Origin: Rhodobacteraceae bacterium F11138
GTDB taxonomy: Bacteria; Pseudomonadota; Alphaproteobacteria; Rhodobacterales; Rhodobacteraceae
Assembly: GCA_016521575.1 (NCBI GenBank)
Contig: JAEKDP010000009.1
Coordinates: 62,001-126,000 of the forward strand
DNA length: 64,000 nt
Direction of reading: 5' to 3'
Positions 24,532 through 33,373 of the stretch are shown here, piece after piece; the first letter of the stretch is position 1, and each line of letters starts with the position of its first letter. The notes beneath the pieces are model-generated. The model had not been told where the DNA came from. It did no database searches and saw nothing but the letters and a program-made list of their open reading frames with translations. The position numbers were made by a program, and so were the translations under genes.

Positions 24532-25514
24532 TTCCACGATCAGCTGCAATTGCGATAGCGGCCCTGTTGGTGTCGGTGTTGCTGCACGCCCTCGGTCTGA
24601 GTTTCGTGCCGCATCGGCCGCCGGACAACGAGCCCGAACAGGCCGGTGTCGATGCGGTCGCGTTGAGCAATACGTTCGAGGATGTCGTAGAGCTTCAGCC
24701 CGAAGCTGCCCCGCCTGATGCCGCGCCCGTTCCGGAACCGCCGGTCCAAACGCCGCCTGAGCCGGAAGTGGTGAACCCTGAAACTTCAGAGGCGCTTGTC
24801 GCGTCTTCCGATCCGCAGGACGTTCTGGCACCGGACAGACCCGCCGAAGAGGTACAGCCCGGGGCCGCCCCAAGCCCGCCGGTCGCCCCGGCGCCGGAAC
24901 CCGAACCCTCGCAGGAAAGCGCGGCCCTGCCTGCGGCGCAGGCCCCTGCCCCGCCCATCCCGTCTGCGCCGGAAGTGCCTGAAATAACGAATGAAATATC
25001 GCCCGTGACGCCGGACACCGTTGCGCCCGGCGGCTCGGATCTGGCAGTCGCGGCGTCGCCACGTCCGCGCCTGCCGGAAAGGACTGCATCGCCCGGACCC
25101 GCAGAGCCGGACGATGGGCCGACGGAATTCGCCGACCTGCGATCCCCGCCCCTGATGGAGTCGCCGCTGGCGGCGTATCAACGGAACCGCACCGACCTGA
25201 TCACGCCGCAAAATGGCGGTTCGGATTTTCTGGGGTCGGGCGGTTCTGGCAACGCCAGTGTAACCAACTATGCCGGGCGCGTTCTGGTCCACCTGAACCG
25301 CGCGCCATCGGTTCGGATTTCCATGCGGGGCGCGGCCTGGGTCCATTTCGTGATCAATCCCGACGGCTCGCTTGCGCGGGTCGATATCATAGACAGCACG
25401 GGATCCTTCGAGATCGAACAGGCCGCCCGAGAGCAGGTCCGAAAGGCCGCCCCATTTCCGCGACCTCCGGATGGGACACGAAAGACATTGACTTTCGTGT
25501 ATCGGAAAAACTGA
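24528..25514 (+). CDS. TonB-like energy transducer
   Basis: A 328-residue TonB-family protein: N-terminal signal-anchor helix (residues about 4-25, IAIAALLVSVLLHALGLSFV with the conserved His), a long Pro/Glu/Ala-rich spacer (about 45-190) that spans the periplasm, and a C-terminal TonB domain (VHFVINPDGSLARVDIIDSTG ... KAAPFPRPPDGTRKTLTFVYRKN). It passes proton-motive energy to outer-membrane receptors. No TonB-dependent receptor is encoded next to it. Confidence 0.88.
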   Translation: MIPRSAAIAIAALLVSVLLHALGLSFVPHRPPDNEPEQAGVDAVALSNTFEDVVELQPEAAPPDAAPVPEPPVQTPPEPEVVNPETSEALVASSDPQDVLAPDRPAEEVQPGAAPSPPVAPAPEPEPSQESAALPAAQAPAPPIPSAPEVPEITNEISPVTPDTVAPGGSDLAVAASPRPRLPERTASPGPAEPDDGPTEFADLRSPPLMESPLAAYQRNRTDLITPQNGGSDFLGSGGSGNASVTNYAGRVLVHLNRAPSVRISMRGAAWVHFVINPDGSLARVDIIDSTGSFEIEQAAREQVRKAAPFPRPPDGTRKTLTFVYRKN

Positions 25515-25515
25515 A

Positions 25516-26079
25516 TCAAGGCCCTGACAGGGAGCATGGTTCCGTTGGATCGGGATATACCACCGTCCCGTCCGGCTGTTTTCGCGCGCCGGACGTGGGT
25601 TTTGCCGGGTCTGCCCGACCGGATCCCATCAAATGAACGACCTCGTGACCATTCAGGACAAGATAGTCGGTGATAATACGCCTGTGGCAGCGCCACCAGA
25701 CCGCCTCGGAACACATCATCGCCACGATCTGGTTTTGGCCCAGCTCCAGCAGCTTGGCATATGCGGCCTGGAACTGGCTGGACAGGGCGTAATCCGCATA
25801 ATTGTGGAAACTGCGATTTTCCCAGAACGCGTTCAGGTTATCGGGAACATCGCGCTGAACCGTTCTGCGCCCGCCCAGATCGGGCAGGTGCCGATATCCG
25901 ATCTGATAGCGTTGCAGGTCGTCGGGCAAGGTGTCGGTATTGAAGCCGGGGTTACTGCGCGAGCGCGGAAAACTGCGGACATCCACGATCATCTGCACCC
26001 CTGCCTGCTGCAGGATGTCGAGGAATTCTTTCAGACTGCGGTTGGAATGCCCGATCGTGCGAAACCCGCCTGGCATCAT
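25516..26079 (-). CDS. DUF488 family protein
   Basis: A 187-residue protein of the DUF488 family: IGHSNRSLKEFLDILQQAGV and VDVRSFPRSRSNPGFN at the N-terminus, and CSEAVWWRCHRRIITDYLVLNGHEVVHL with the family's CxxxxxxCHR motif. The biochemical role is unknown; members are small cytoplasmic proteins with possible metal or nucleotide binding through the Cys/His motif. The start overlaps the stop of the DUF2945 gene (ATGA). It converges with tonB with one base between the stops. Confidence 0.88.
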   Translation of the reverse strand: MMPGGFRTIGHSNRSLKEFLDILQQAGVQMIVDVRSFPRSRSNPGFNTDTLPDDLQRYQIGYRHLPDLGGRRTVQRDVPDNLNAFWENRSFHNYADYALSSQFQAAYAKLLELGQNQIVAMMCSEAVWWRCHRRIITDYLVLNGHEVVHLMGSGRADPAKPTSGARKQPDGTVVYPDPTEPCSLSGP

Positions 26080-26285
26080 CCGACCCTGGAGAGCGCATCT
26101 TCCTTGTGGGCCGCAACATGATCGGTCTTGTCGCTTTCGATCTCGTATTGCGGATCATCCTTTGACGCACGCCGGGTGTGACCCTTGTAGTCGAAATCGC
26201 TGGTGTGAATCCTGGTGATCTTGCCGCTTACATGCCCGGCTTCGGAATTCCATTTGACGTGGTCGCCGATCTTGAACTTGGCCAT
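26076..26285 (-). CDS. DUF2945 (Tudor-like) small protein
   Basis: A 69-residue protein beginning MAKFKIGDHVKWNSEAGHVS with GKITRIHTSDFDYKGHTRRAS and a C-terminal HVAAHKEDALSRVG. This is the DUF2945 / hypervirulence-associated Tudor-domain pattern, a small beta-barrel. The start at 26285 has AGAGGAG upstream; an ATG nine codons earlier is less likely. It forms a two-gene unit with the DUF488 gene. Confidence 0.88.
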   Translation of the reverse strand: MAKFKIGDHVKWNSEAGHVSGKITRIHTSDFDYKGHTRRASKDDPQYEIESDKTDHVAAHKEDALSRVG

Positions 26286-26424
26286 GATAGAAATCTCCTC
26301 TTTCAGACCCAACGATCCCCACCCCCGCGCGGTTCCATGGGCACCGGGTCTTGCGGGTTGAGACCGTGAAGGTCTGCACCCGGACGCGCAGTATCCCGGG
26401 GCGCGTCATGGCGCCGCCGGCGGA

Positions 26425-27726
26425 TCAGAACGCCTGTGCGGGCAGCCACAGAACCAGGGCCGGAAAGGCCACCAGAAGCGCCAGCCGCACCACATCCGCC
26501 AGGATGAACGGCAGGATGCCCCGGACCACCGTGCTTTGCGGCACATCCTTCGCGGCGGCCTGAACCACGAACAGGTTCATCCCGATGGGCGGCGTGATCA
26601 GCCCGATCTCGGCCACTGTGACCACGACGATCCCGAACCAGACCAGGTTGAAGTCCAGGTCCATCGCCACCGGGGCCAGCAAGGGCACGGTCAGCAGGAT
26701 CATCGACATCGAGTCCATGAAACAGCCCAGCACGACATAGAACGCAAGGATCAGCAGCATCACCGTCATCGGTGCAAGGCCCGCGCTTTCGATCTGGGCA
26801 ATGATGAACTGGGGCAGTCCGGTGTTTTCCAGGAAGAAGTTGAACAGCGCGGCGCCGATCAGGATGAAGAAGATCATGCCGGTCAGCCCCGCGGTCTCAT
26901 AGACCGATGCCCCGAGCGTCTCGCGGTTCAGCGCGCCCGAGAACAGCGCCAGAAAGAATGCCCCCACAGCCCCCACGGCAGCCGCTTCGGTGGGTGAGAA
27001 CCAACCGACGTAGATACCGCCGATCACCAGCGCGAAAAGCAGCACCACCTGCCAGACCCGGCCGAGCAACCTGATCCGCTGCCCCCACCCCTGGCGGGTC
27101 GAGCGCGGCGCGATCTCGGGCCGTATGCGAACCCGCGTCATGACCGCCGTGGCGTATAGAAGGGCCCCCAGAAGCCCCGGGATCAAAGCCCCGATGAACA
27201 GCTGCCCGATGGAGCTTTGTGTCAGAAGACCATAGATGACCAGCAGAATGGACGGCGGGATCAGAACGCCCAGGGTGCCGCCCGCCGCGACGGTCGCGGT
27301 CGAAAGCGAGGCGTCATAGCCGTGGCGTTTCATCTCTGGCAGGGCGACCCGTCCAATCGTCGCGACGGTCGCCAATGAAGAGCCGCAGATCGCCCCGAAG
27401 AAAGCGCAGGCCCCCACGGTGGTGATGGCCAGCCCGCCCTTGCGATGCCCGATGAAGGAATTGATGGTGTCGAACAGCGCCCGTGACAGCCCGGCATGAG
27501 AGGCAAAGACCCCCATCATCACGAAAAGCGGGATCACCGACAGCGAATAGGGAAAGACGGATTCGAAAGGGGCGGACCCGAGGATATAGGTCATCCCCAT
27601 CCAGCCGTTCAGGTACCAGTAACCGAAGGCACCGATCACCCCCATGGATACGGCCACAGGCACGCCCAGGGCGATCAGGCCAAGCGCCGCGATGAATCCC
27701 AGCAGGCCGAGGACCGGATCACTCAT
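26425..27726 (-). CDS. TRAP transporter large permease (DctM)
   Basis: A 433-residue DctM-family transporter with about twelve helices and the motifs GAICGSSLATVATIGRVALPEM, AGGTLGVLIPPSILLVIYG and LITPPIGMNLFVVQ. It overlaps the small permease gene by eight bases and is the last gene of a dctP-dctQ-dctM operon that itself follows the CYP116B gene on the same strand. Confidence 0.94.
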   Translation of the reverse strand: MSDPVLGLLGFIAALGLIALGVPVAVSMGVIGAFGYWYLNGWMGMTYILGSAPFESVFPYSLSVIPLFVMMGVFASHAGLSRALFDTINSFIGHRKGGLAITTVGACAFFGAICGSSLATVATIGRVALPEMKRHGYDASLSTATVAAGGTLGVLIPPSILLVIYGLLTQSSIGQLFIGALIPGLLGALLYATAVMTRVRIRPEIAPRSTRQGWGQRIRLLGRVWQVVLLFALVIGGIYVGWFSPTEAAAVGAVGAFFLALFSGALNRETLGASVYETAGLTGMIFFILIGAALFNFFLENTGLPQFIIAQIESAGLAPMTVMLLILAFYVVLGCFMDSMSMILLTVPLLAPVAMDLDFNLVWFGIVVVTVAEIGLITPPIGMNLFVVQAAAKDVPQSTVVRGILPFILADVVRLALLVAFPALVLWLPAQAF

Positions 27727-28234
27727 GATGTGCGCCCCCGCGCTGTGCGTCTGTCAGTTCCAGCAGCACCGCCAGGATCGACAGCGCCATGCCGATCAGC
27801 AGCGGATACCAGTACCAGGCGATGGGAATGCCCAGCTGTTGCGATGTGTCCCCGAACATGGTGCGGGTCAAGAAGGTTGCGTATCCCTGTTGCAGCATCA
27901 GCCCCAGCAGACCAAGCGTCAGCACCCCGCCCGCGATTTTCAGAAGCACCTTCAGCGGCTGGGGCAGAATCCCGATCATCAGGTCTACGCCCACATGCGC
28001 GGCGGTCAGGAAAGCGAAAGGCATGACCAGCCACGCACCCGTCACGACGAAGAGCTGCACCAGGTCGACGACGCCCTCGATGGGAAGGCCCACGCGGCGT
28101 CCCAGGATATCGGCCACCGTCACCAGCGCCGCAGCGCCATAGGCCAGAACCCCCAGAACGGCACAGAGCGTGACCACACCCCGCGCCAGTTTAGCCACCT
28201 GTCTCAATGTCCGTCCCCCCCTGGAAAACAACAC
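27719..28234 (-). CDS. TRAP transporter small permease (DctQ)
   Basis: A 171-residue four-helix protein of the DctQ family (motifs VADILGRRVGLPIEGVVDL and GAWLVMPFAFLTAAHVGVDL are typical). It connects the periplasmic binding protein with the large permease. It is separated from dctP by a strong hairpin and overlaps dctM by eight bases. Confidence 0.9.
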   Translation of the reverse strand: MLFSRGGRTLRQVAKLARGVVTLCAVLGVLAYGAAALVTVADILGRRVGLPIEGVVDLVQLFVVTGAWLVMPFAFLTAAHVGVDLMIGILPQPLKVLLKIAGGVLTLGLLGLMLQQGYATFLTRTMFGDTSQQLGIPIAWYWYPLLIGMALSILAVLLELTDAQRGGAHHE

Positions 28235-28244
28235 TCTAAAACGA

Positions 28245-28277
28245 CTCCGGCACGGGGGGCATACCCTCGTGCCGGAG
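28245..28277 (-). terminator. Hairpin between dctP and dctQ
   Basis: The arms CTCCGGCACG (28245-28254) and CGTGCCGGAG (28268-28277) pair exactly over ten bases. Read in the direction of transcription (minus strand) the stem is followed by TCGTTTTAG. It looks like a leaky terminator or a 3'-end stabiliser, which would give more binding protein than permease. Confidence 0.6.
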
Positions 28278-28300
28278 ACAATGTTCTGCAGCCGGTCAGA

Positions 28301-29332
28301 TCAGTTCTGCGTCTCGGCATATTCCGCGATTTTGTCCTGCAAGGCCTGATAGATCTCGTCGGCATTGTCCACGCCGGCATCTTTCACCGATTGCAGATAG
28401 CTTTGCATCATCGGTTGCAGGGCGTCTTCCCAGCGGGCGCGCTCTTCGTCCGACAGTTCGGTGATCTCATGGCCCGCATCGACCGCTTCCTGGCGTCCCG
28501 GCGCATCCCATTGATCCCACCAGTCGCCGAATTTCGCCACCAGATCGGCACCGGAATACTTGTCGATGCAGTTCTGGGCCTCGTCGCTGAGGTTGGCATA
28601 GGACCGTTCATTCATCACGAAGAAGAACGACACCGTGTAGGCCCCAAGCTCAAGGTGATACTTCAGCGCTTCATTGAGACCGAAACTCTTGACCGGGTCC
28701 CAAGGGAAGACGGTGCCGTCGATCACGCCGCGTTCAAGGCTTTCATAGACCTGCCCCGGGGGCAGGCCTTGCGGATCGGCACCCAGGAACGACAGCATTT
28801 CCGACACCGCAGGGCTTGGTGTGCGGATGCGCAGCCCCTGCATGTCTTCCATGGTTTCGACCTTCTTTTCGTTGGTATGCAGCACACCGCCGTTGTGGGC
28901 ATGCAGCGCCAGGACCTTGAGACCGGCGTATTCATCGGCCAGGTATTCGGGGAAGATTTCCCACAGGGCATAGCTGGCGGCACCTGCGTCATCGGTCAGG
29001 AACGGCATGTCGATCAGCGAGGTCGCCGGAAAGCGCCCGCGCGGAATGCCATGCAGCCCGTGGGCGATGTCCACGACACCGGCCATCACCTGTTCCTGCT
29101 GGCGCGCGACGTTGCCCATCTGCGTGCCGGCGGTAAAGATTTCGAACTGGACCTCGCCGTTGGTGCATTCCGTCACCTGCTGGGTCCATGGTTCGATGAA
29201 ATCGGTGTGGATCCCATGCACAGCCGGCAGATAGTGGCTAAGCTTCAGCGTCGTTTCCGCACCGGCCGCCGTGGCCGTCACCGCCGTGGACAGCGCCGCC
29301 GCCGCTGCCATCAGTTTACTTGTGTTCGACAT
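28301..29332 (-). CDS. TRAP transporter substrate-binding protein (DctP)
   Basis: A 343-residue periplasmic binding protein. The signal peptide is MSNTSKLMAAAAALSTAVTA... ending at AGA before ETTLKLSHYLP; the start at 29332 is preceded by GGGAGG. The DctP-type core includes GTQMGNVARQQEQVMAGVVDIAHG and the ligand-binding Arg region MQGLRIRTPSPAVSEML. The ligand is not identifiable. As it lies directly downstream of a CYP116B gene, it may import that enzyme's substrate or a related compound. Confidence 0.92.
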   Translation of the reverse strand: MSNTSKLMAAAAALSTAVTATAAGAETTLKLSHYLPAVHGIHTDFIEPWTQQVTECTNGEVQFEIFTAGTQMGNVARQQEQVMAGVVDIAHGLHGIPRGRFPATSLIDMPFLTDDAGAASYALWEIFPEYLADEYAGLKVLALHAHNGGVLHTNEKKVETMEDMQGLRIRTPSPAVSEMLSFLGADPQGLPPGQVYESLERGVIDGTVFPWDPVKSFGLNEALKYHLELGAYTVSFFFVMNERSYANLSDEAQNCIDKYSGADLVAKFGDWWDQWDAPGRQEAVDAGHEITELSDEERARWEDALQPMMQSYLQSVKDAGVDNADEIYQALQDKIAEYAETQN

Positions 29333-29373
29333 CTTGGTCCTCCCTGTCATTGGTCATTCTGTTGTGTCGTGAG

Positions 29374-31704
29374 TTACAGCGCAAGTTTGATGCGCCCGCC
29401 GTTCTTCGCGCGTGAGCAACAGCTCATCAGGCGCTTGCCCTCGGCCCGTTCGTCGCGCGTCAGCACCATGTCCCGATGATCAAGTTCGCCTTCGACCACC
29501 TCGACCTCGCAAGAGCCGCACAGCCCTTCGCGACAGTCGCAGGCCACATCTATCCCCGCCGCGAGAATCGCATCCAGCAACGTCGTGTCCGCCCCGACGG
29601 TCAGAACCGTGCCCGAATCCGTCAGCTCGGCCTCGAAGGGCTGTTCGTCCTCGGGATTCAGACCCGACGACCCTGCGCTGAAATGCTCGAAATGGAAACT
29701 GCCTTGTGGCAGATCGACGGTCAGATCCTCAAGCGCACGCAAAAGCCCCTGCGGGCCGCAGGCATAGATCTGTCCATGTTCCGGCAAGCCATTTGCCAGC
29801 CCGGCCAAGTCCATGAAACGATCTTCGGCATCGGAATAAAGCGTCAGCGCCGCGCCGTGCGTGTGCTGGATCCGGTCCAGAAAGGCCATGCTGCGCCTGG
29901 ACCGTCCCGCGTAATGAATTTCGTAGCTCTTGCCTTCGCTTTTCAGCCGGTCCGCCATGGCGATGATCGGGGTGATACCGATCCCCCCCGCGACCAGCAC
30001 ATAATGCGCCGCATCCGGATCAAGCCGGAACAGGTTGGACGGCCCGCGCATGCGGATCTCTGCCCCGGGTTTCAGCGTTTCGTGGATATGGCGCGACCCG
30101 CCGCGCCCTGCATCCTCGCGCAGGATCGCGACCTGGTAACGCCCATCGCCGGGATCGCCGCACAATGAATATTTCCGGTCGTATTCGCCCACGCACAATT
30201 CGATATGGGCCCCCGGCGTCCAGCGCGGCAAGGGCCGGCCCTGCACATGCTCCAGCGTCAGGCCCAGGATGCCTTCGGCCTCCGACCGGGTTTCCACCAC
30301 CCGCACCTTGCGGGCAATGTCGCGCCGCGCGGGCGCGCCGACGGAGAAGTTGCGGGCCAAGGCCATGGCGTCGGGCGCGACACGCTCGGGGTTTTGCGCC
30401 GGATCCCATTCCACCCAGACGTGATCCGGTCCGCGGAAAGAGGTGTTGGGCAGATAGGTGAAGTCCTGCTGCGACAGACGCAGATGCGGCAGACGGCGGG
30501 TCATCTCTTCTAGGAAAATCCGCATTTCCATCCGGCCGATGTTTTTGCCCATGCATTGATGCGCGCCATAGCCGAACGTCAGGTGATCCACCGCATTGTC
30601 GCGATAGATGTCGAACCGGTCGCCATCTTCGAAATGCCGGACATCCTGATTGCCCGACGCCTGCACGATCAACAGCTTCGCCCCCTGGGGCAGATCGACC
30701 CCGCCCAATGTCGTCGGCGCGGTGGTTTCCCGCCGCCAGGCGACGATCGAGCCGGCATAGCGCAGGCATTCCTCGACCGCATTGGGGATCAGCGACGGGT
30801 CAGCGCAGACATCTTCCCAGGCGTCCCGATGGGTCAGCAGGGTCTTGAACATGTTGGCAGAGGCCAGCGAGGTGGTTTCATGCGCCGCCACGATGATCGC
30901 CATCATCATGGAATGCACATAGCTGTCGGTCACCACCTCGGGCATTTCTTCGTTCATGCGCAGCGTGTGGTGCATCCACCCCTGCCCGTCTTTTTCGGCG
31001 CGCATCTTTTCGATCACCTGTCCGGCATATTGCCAGAACCGGCCCACGTCATGGGCGACCTCGATCTGCTTTTCGTCCGAAGGCTTGCCCCAGGTGTTCA
31101 CCGAATGAGCCACCGAAAAGGTGCGCAGCGTCTGGATTTCGTCTTCCGGCACGCCCAGAAAATGCAGCGCCACCAGCAATGGCACCTCGTAGAGCATGGC
31201 ATCCACCAGTTCCACGCGCCCGCTGTCTATGAACCCGTCGATCTTTTCCCGGGTGAGGAGGCGCACCATGTCCTGGTGCTTTTCCAGGTTCTCGGGCAGG
31301 AAATGTTCGAACAGCGCGCGGCGGCGCTCCATGTGGGCCGGTTCGTCCTCGTTCACCAGCGTGCGATTCATGCCGTAGTCATAGCTTTTCAGAATCGCCA
31401 TGGCGTCGTCGGTGGCGGGCGTGATCTTTTCCAGCACGTTGCGGGGCGAAAACAGAATCGGGTCGCGAAACACCGCCTTGATATCGTCATAGCGGCTGAC
31501 CACCCAATAGTTCAGCTTGGGCGCATAAAACACCGGCAGCTTATCGCGTGACCAGCGCAGCGCCTCGCCGGGGTCGACCTGATACGCGCCCTGAAACGGA
31601 TCGAAAGCCTGTGCCGCAGCGATCGGATCGGAAACCGGGCACCCGTCATCGCCCCCCGCAATAGGACATCCCGTATGAGTTGGGTTCTCCGTCGCTGATG
31701 CCAT
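29374..31704 (-). CDS. Self-sufficient cytochrome P450 of the CYP116B type
   Basis: A 776-residue natural fusion of a P450 monooxygenase and its reductase. P450 part (about 1-440): I-helix AHETT at 274-278, ExxR in the K-helix, heme-binding FGYGAHQCMGKNIG with Cys384. Then a phthalate-dioxygenase-reductase-like FMN domain (YDRKYSLCGDPG), an NAD(P)H domain (VAGGIGITPIIAMADRL, YACGPQGLLRALE) and a C-terminal 2Fe-2S ferredoxin (CDCREGLCGSCEVEVVEG ... MSCCSRA). Length and domain order match P450RhF-type enzymes. The cofactor NADPH passes electrons to the heme within one chain. It lies upstream of a TRAP operon and divergent from an IclR regulator. The substrate is unknown; the family commonly oxidises aromatic compounds. 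Confidence 0.93.
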   Translation of the reverse strand: MASATENPTHTGCPIAGGDDGCPVSDPIAAAQAFDPFQGAYQVDPGEALRWSRDKLPVFYAPKLNYWVVSRYDDIKAVFRDPILFSPRNVLEKITPATDDAMAILKSYDYGMNRTLVNEDEPAHMERRRALFEHFLPENLEKHQDMVRLLTREKIDGFIDSGRVELVDAMLYEVPLLVALHFLGVPEDEIQTLRTFSVAHSVNTWGKPSDEKQIEVAHDVGRFWQYAGQVIEKMRAEKDGQGWMHHTLRMNEEMPEVVTDSYVHSMMMAIIVAAHETTSLASANMFKTLLTHRDAWEDVCADPSLIPNAVEECLRYAGSIVAWRRETTAPTTLGGVDLPQGAKLLIVQASGNQDVRHFEDGDRFDIYRDNAVDHLTFGYGAHQCMGKNIGRMEMRIFLEEMTRRLPHLRLSQQDFTYLPNTSFRGPDHVWVEWDPAQNPERVAPDAMALARNFSVGAPARRDIARKVRVVETRSEAEGILGLTLEHVQGRPLPRWTPGAHIELCVGEYDRKYSLCGDPGDGRYQVAILREDAGRGGSRHIHETLKPGAEIRMRGPSNLFRLDPDAAHYVLVAGGIGITPIIAMADRLKSEGKSYEIHYAGRSRRSMAFLDRIQHTHGAALTLYSDAEDRFMDLAGLANGLPEHGQIYACGPQGLLRALEDLTVDLPQGSFHFEHFSAGSSGLNPEDEQPFEAELTDSGTVLTVGADTTLLDAILAAGIDVACDCREGLCGSCEVEVVEGELDHRDMVLTRDERAEGKRLMSCCSRAKNGGRIKLAL

Positions 31705-31868
31705 GTCTGGAGCCTCCGTCGGATTGGGTCGGGCGCAGACCTAGCGTGTCAATATCCGACAATCAATCTCTATTATCGAACAGGTGTTGCAGATTTCGTC
31801 ATTCATGTATGTCCCCCGGCCTGAAAGATGCGCTATAGGAGTGCAAACGAAGCTGGGCGGGAACGGAT

Positions 31869-32552
31869 ATGGCGGCGGGACGATTGCAGACGCTGGAACG
31901 GGGGATCGAGGCGCTGCTTCTCATTGCGCGGACGCCGGGCGGGGTGAAGGTGGGGGATTTGGCGCAAAAGCTGGGCCTGCATCGGGCCATTGCCTATCGA
32001 ATCGTCGCCACCCTGGCCGATCAGGCCATGGTTCGGCGCACCGAGGACGGGCGGGTTGTGCTGGGGGCCAACGCCTATCTGATGGGGGCGCACAGCTCTG
32101 ACGGGTTGCGCGAACTGGCGCGGCCCATTCTGCATACATTGGCCGAACAGACCGGGGCCACGGCCTTTCTGTCGATTGCGGATGGCACCGAGTGCGTCGT
32201 CGCTCTGACGGCGCAACCGCGCGATGTGCCCATCGCCATTCATTACCGCGTGGGGACCCGGCATCCGCTGCAGAACGGCGCGGCGGGAATCGCGATCCTG
32301 GCGCTTCGCCCCGAAAGCGACACCGACACCGACGACATCAGGTTCGCGCGTCAACATGGTTACAGCGTCACGCGCGGACAGTTGCACAAAGGGGCAATCG
32401 GAGTGTCCAGCGCAGCGCGCCTGCCATCGCCGGACGATGGATCGATGGAATTCTCCATCGGCGTCGTGGCCCTGGAGGAACTGGATATAGATGTCGCGGC
32501 CCGGGCTGTCCTATCGGCGGCGAACAGAATTGCCAGCAACAACAGGCGCTGA
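31869..32552 (+). CDS. IclR-family regulator (short form)
   Basis: A 227-residue regulator with an N-terminal winged helix (LQTLERGIEALLLIARTPGG, VGDLAQKLGLHRAIAYRIVATLADQ) and a compact IclR effector domain ending VALEELDIDVAARAVLSAANRI. It is divergent from the CYP116B-TRAP operon and is its likely regulator. The effector domain is shorter than usual by about 20-30 residues. No strong ribosome-binding site is seen before the ATG. Confidence 0.82.
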   Translation: MAAGRLQTLERGIEALLLIARTPGGVKVGDLAQKLGLHRAIAYRIVATLADQAMVRRTEDGRVVLGANAYLMGAHSSDGLRELARPILHTLAEQTGATAFLSIADGTECVVALTAQPRDVPIAIHYRVGTRHPLQNGAAGIAILALRPESDTDTDDIRFARQHGYSVTRGQLHKGAIGVSSAARLPSPDDGSMEFSIGVVALEELDIDVAARAVLSAANRIASNNRR

Positions 32553-33336
32553 GGCTCGCGTTCATGCGGAGTGACTCTCGCGTGTATACGCGTTAGAGTG
32601 CGTGGGGTGCCTGATGGGTTCCGGTCGAGCCAATGTCAGGCTTGGCGCCCATCTGATGGCGGCGCTTATTGTCAGGAAAACGCGCTCTAACCGCCGCGCT
32701 GTGTTGATCGCGACCATGTCCGATAATCTTTCTGTCGCGCATGTATCGGCCGGGCTGTGTGCCATGCTGCGAATCCTCATGGCAAGTCAGGTCAATCAGG
32801 GCGGACCCGTGGCCCCTGCCCGGCTCGTTCTGTGACCATCCTGTAGCTGACGGCAGCCTCAACCGGTCTTCAGGTGGTGGGCAGCCGAATGCGCAAACGG
32901 GCGGCGATCCAACCGGCGCAAATCCGCCGGCCTTCGCGCTGATCCGTCGACCCGGGTGTATTGCGCCGAGCGATCTTCGTCCTGCCAATCGAATTAGCGT
33001 CCGAAAGGCCAGATCGGCCTGCGGGCCAAGCGACAGCCATCATTGCTCGGCCAGATCCAAAGCAACGCAGTGGGTGGTGTTGGTACGGATGAGCAACCAG
33101 TTGGTCGCCAATAGCGCAGGATTGTCCCCCAATATGTTGCGTGTCTGCCTGATGACCCCCCTTTATTCTGCGATTGCCCCGAAACGGATCCTTGGTTCGC
33201 AAGGAAAACCGCGTATTGACCTGATTTGCTGTTTTCCTGCTTCCGGGCCGCCCGACGGACCGGGCACCGGGGGCGATGTTAGTTTTTGCTTTTCGTCCTG
33301 ATACCGCGTAATTGGGAAAAGACGTTGAATTAGCGT
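32553..33336. other. Gene-free stretch before the second partition module
   Basis: About 780 bases without a supported gene. Short frames on both strands have no recognisable domain. A small palindrome CGCGTGTATACGCG lies near 32580-32595. The last 150 bases are richer in A/T and include TTAGTTTTTGCTTTTCG, a possible promoter for the second parA. A lost replication gene could have been here, but no remnant can be recognised. Confidence 0.5.
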
Positions 33337-33356
33337 CCTGTCCCCGCGGGGACAGG
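33337..33356. promoter_or_regulatory. Candidate parS (module 2), copy upstream of parA
   Basis: A perfect 20-bp palindrome, CCTGTCCCCGCGGGGACAGG, ends 17 bases before the parA start. Its core GTCCCCGCGGGGAC recurs twice in parB. It is the likely ParB site of the second module and could also be the operator of parAB. Confidence 0.7.
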
Positions 33357-33373
33357 CGCGCGAAGGAGAGACG

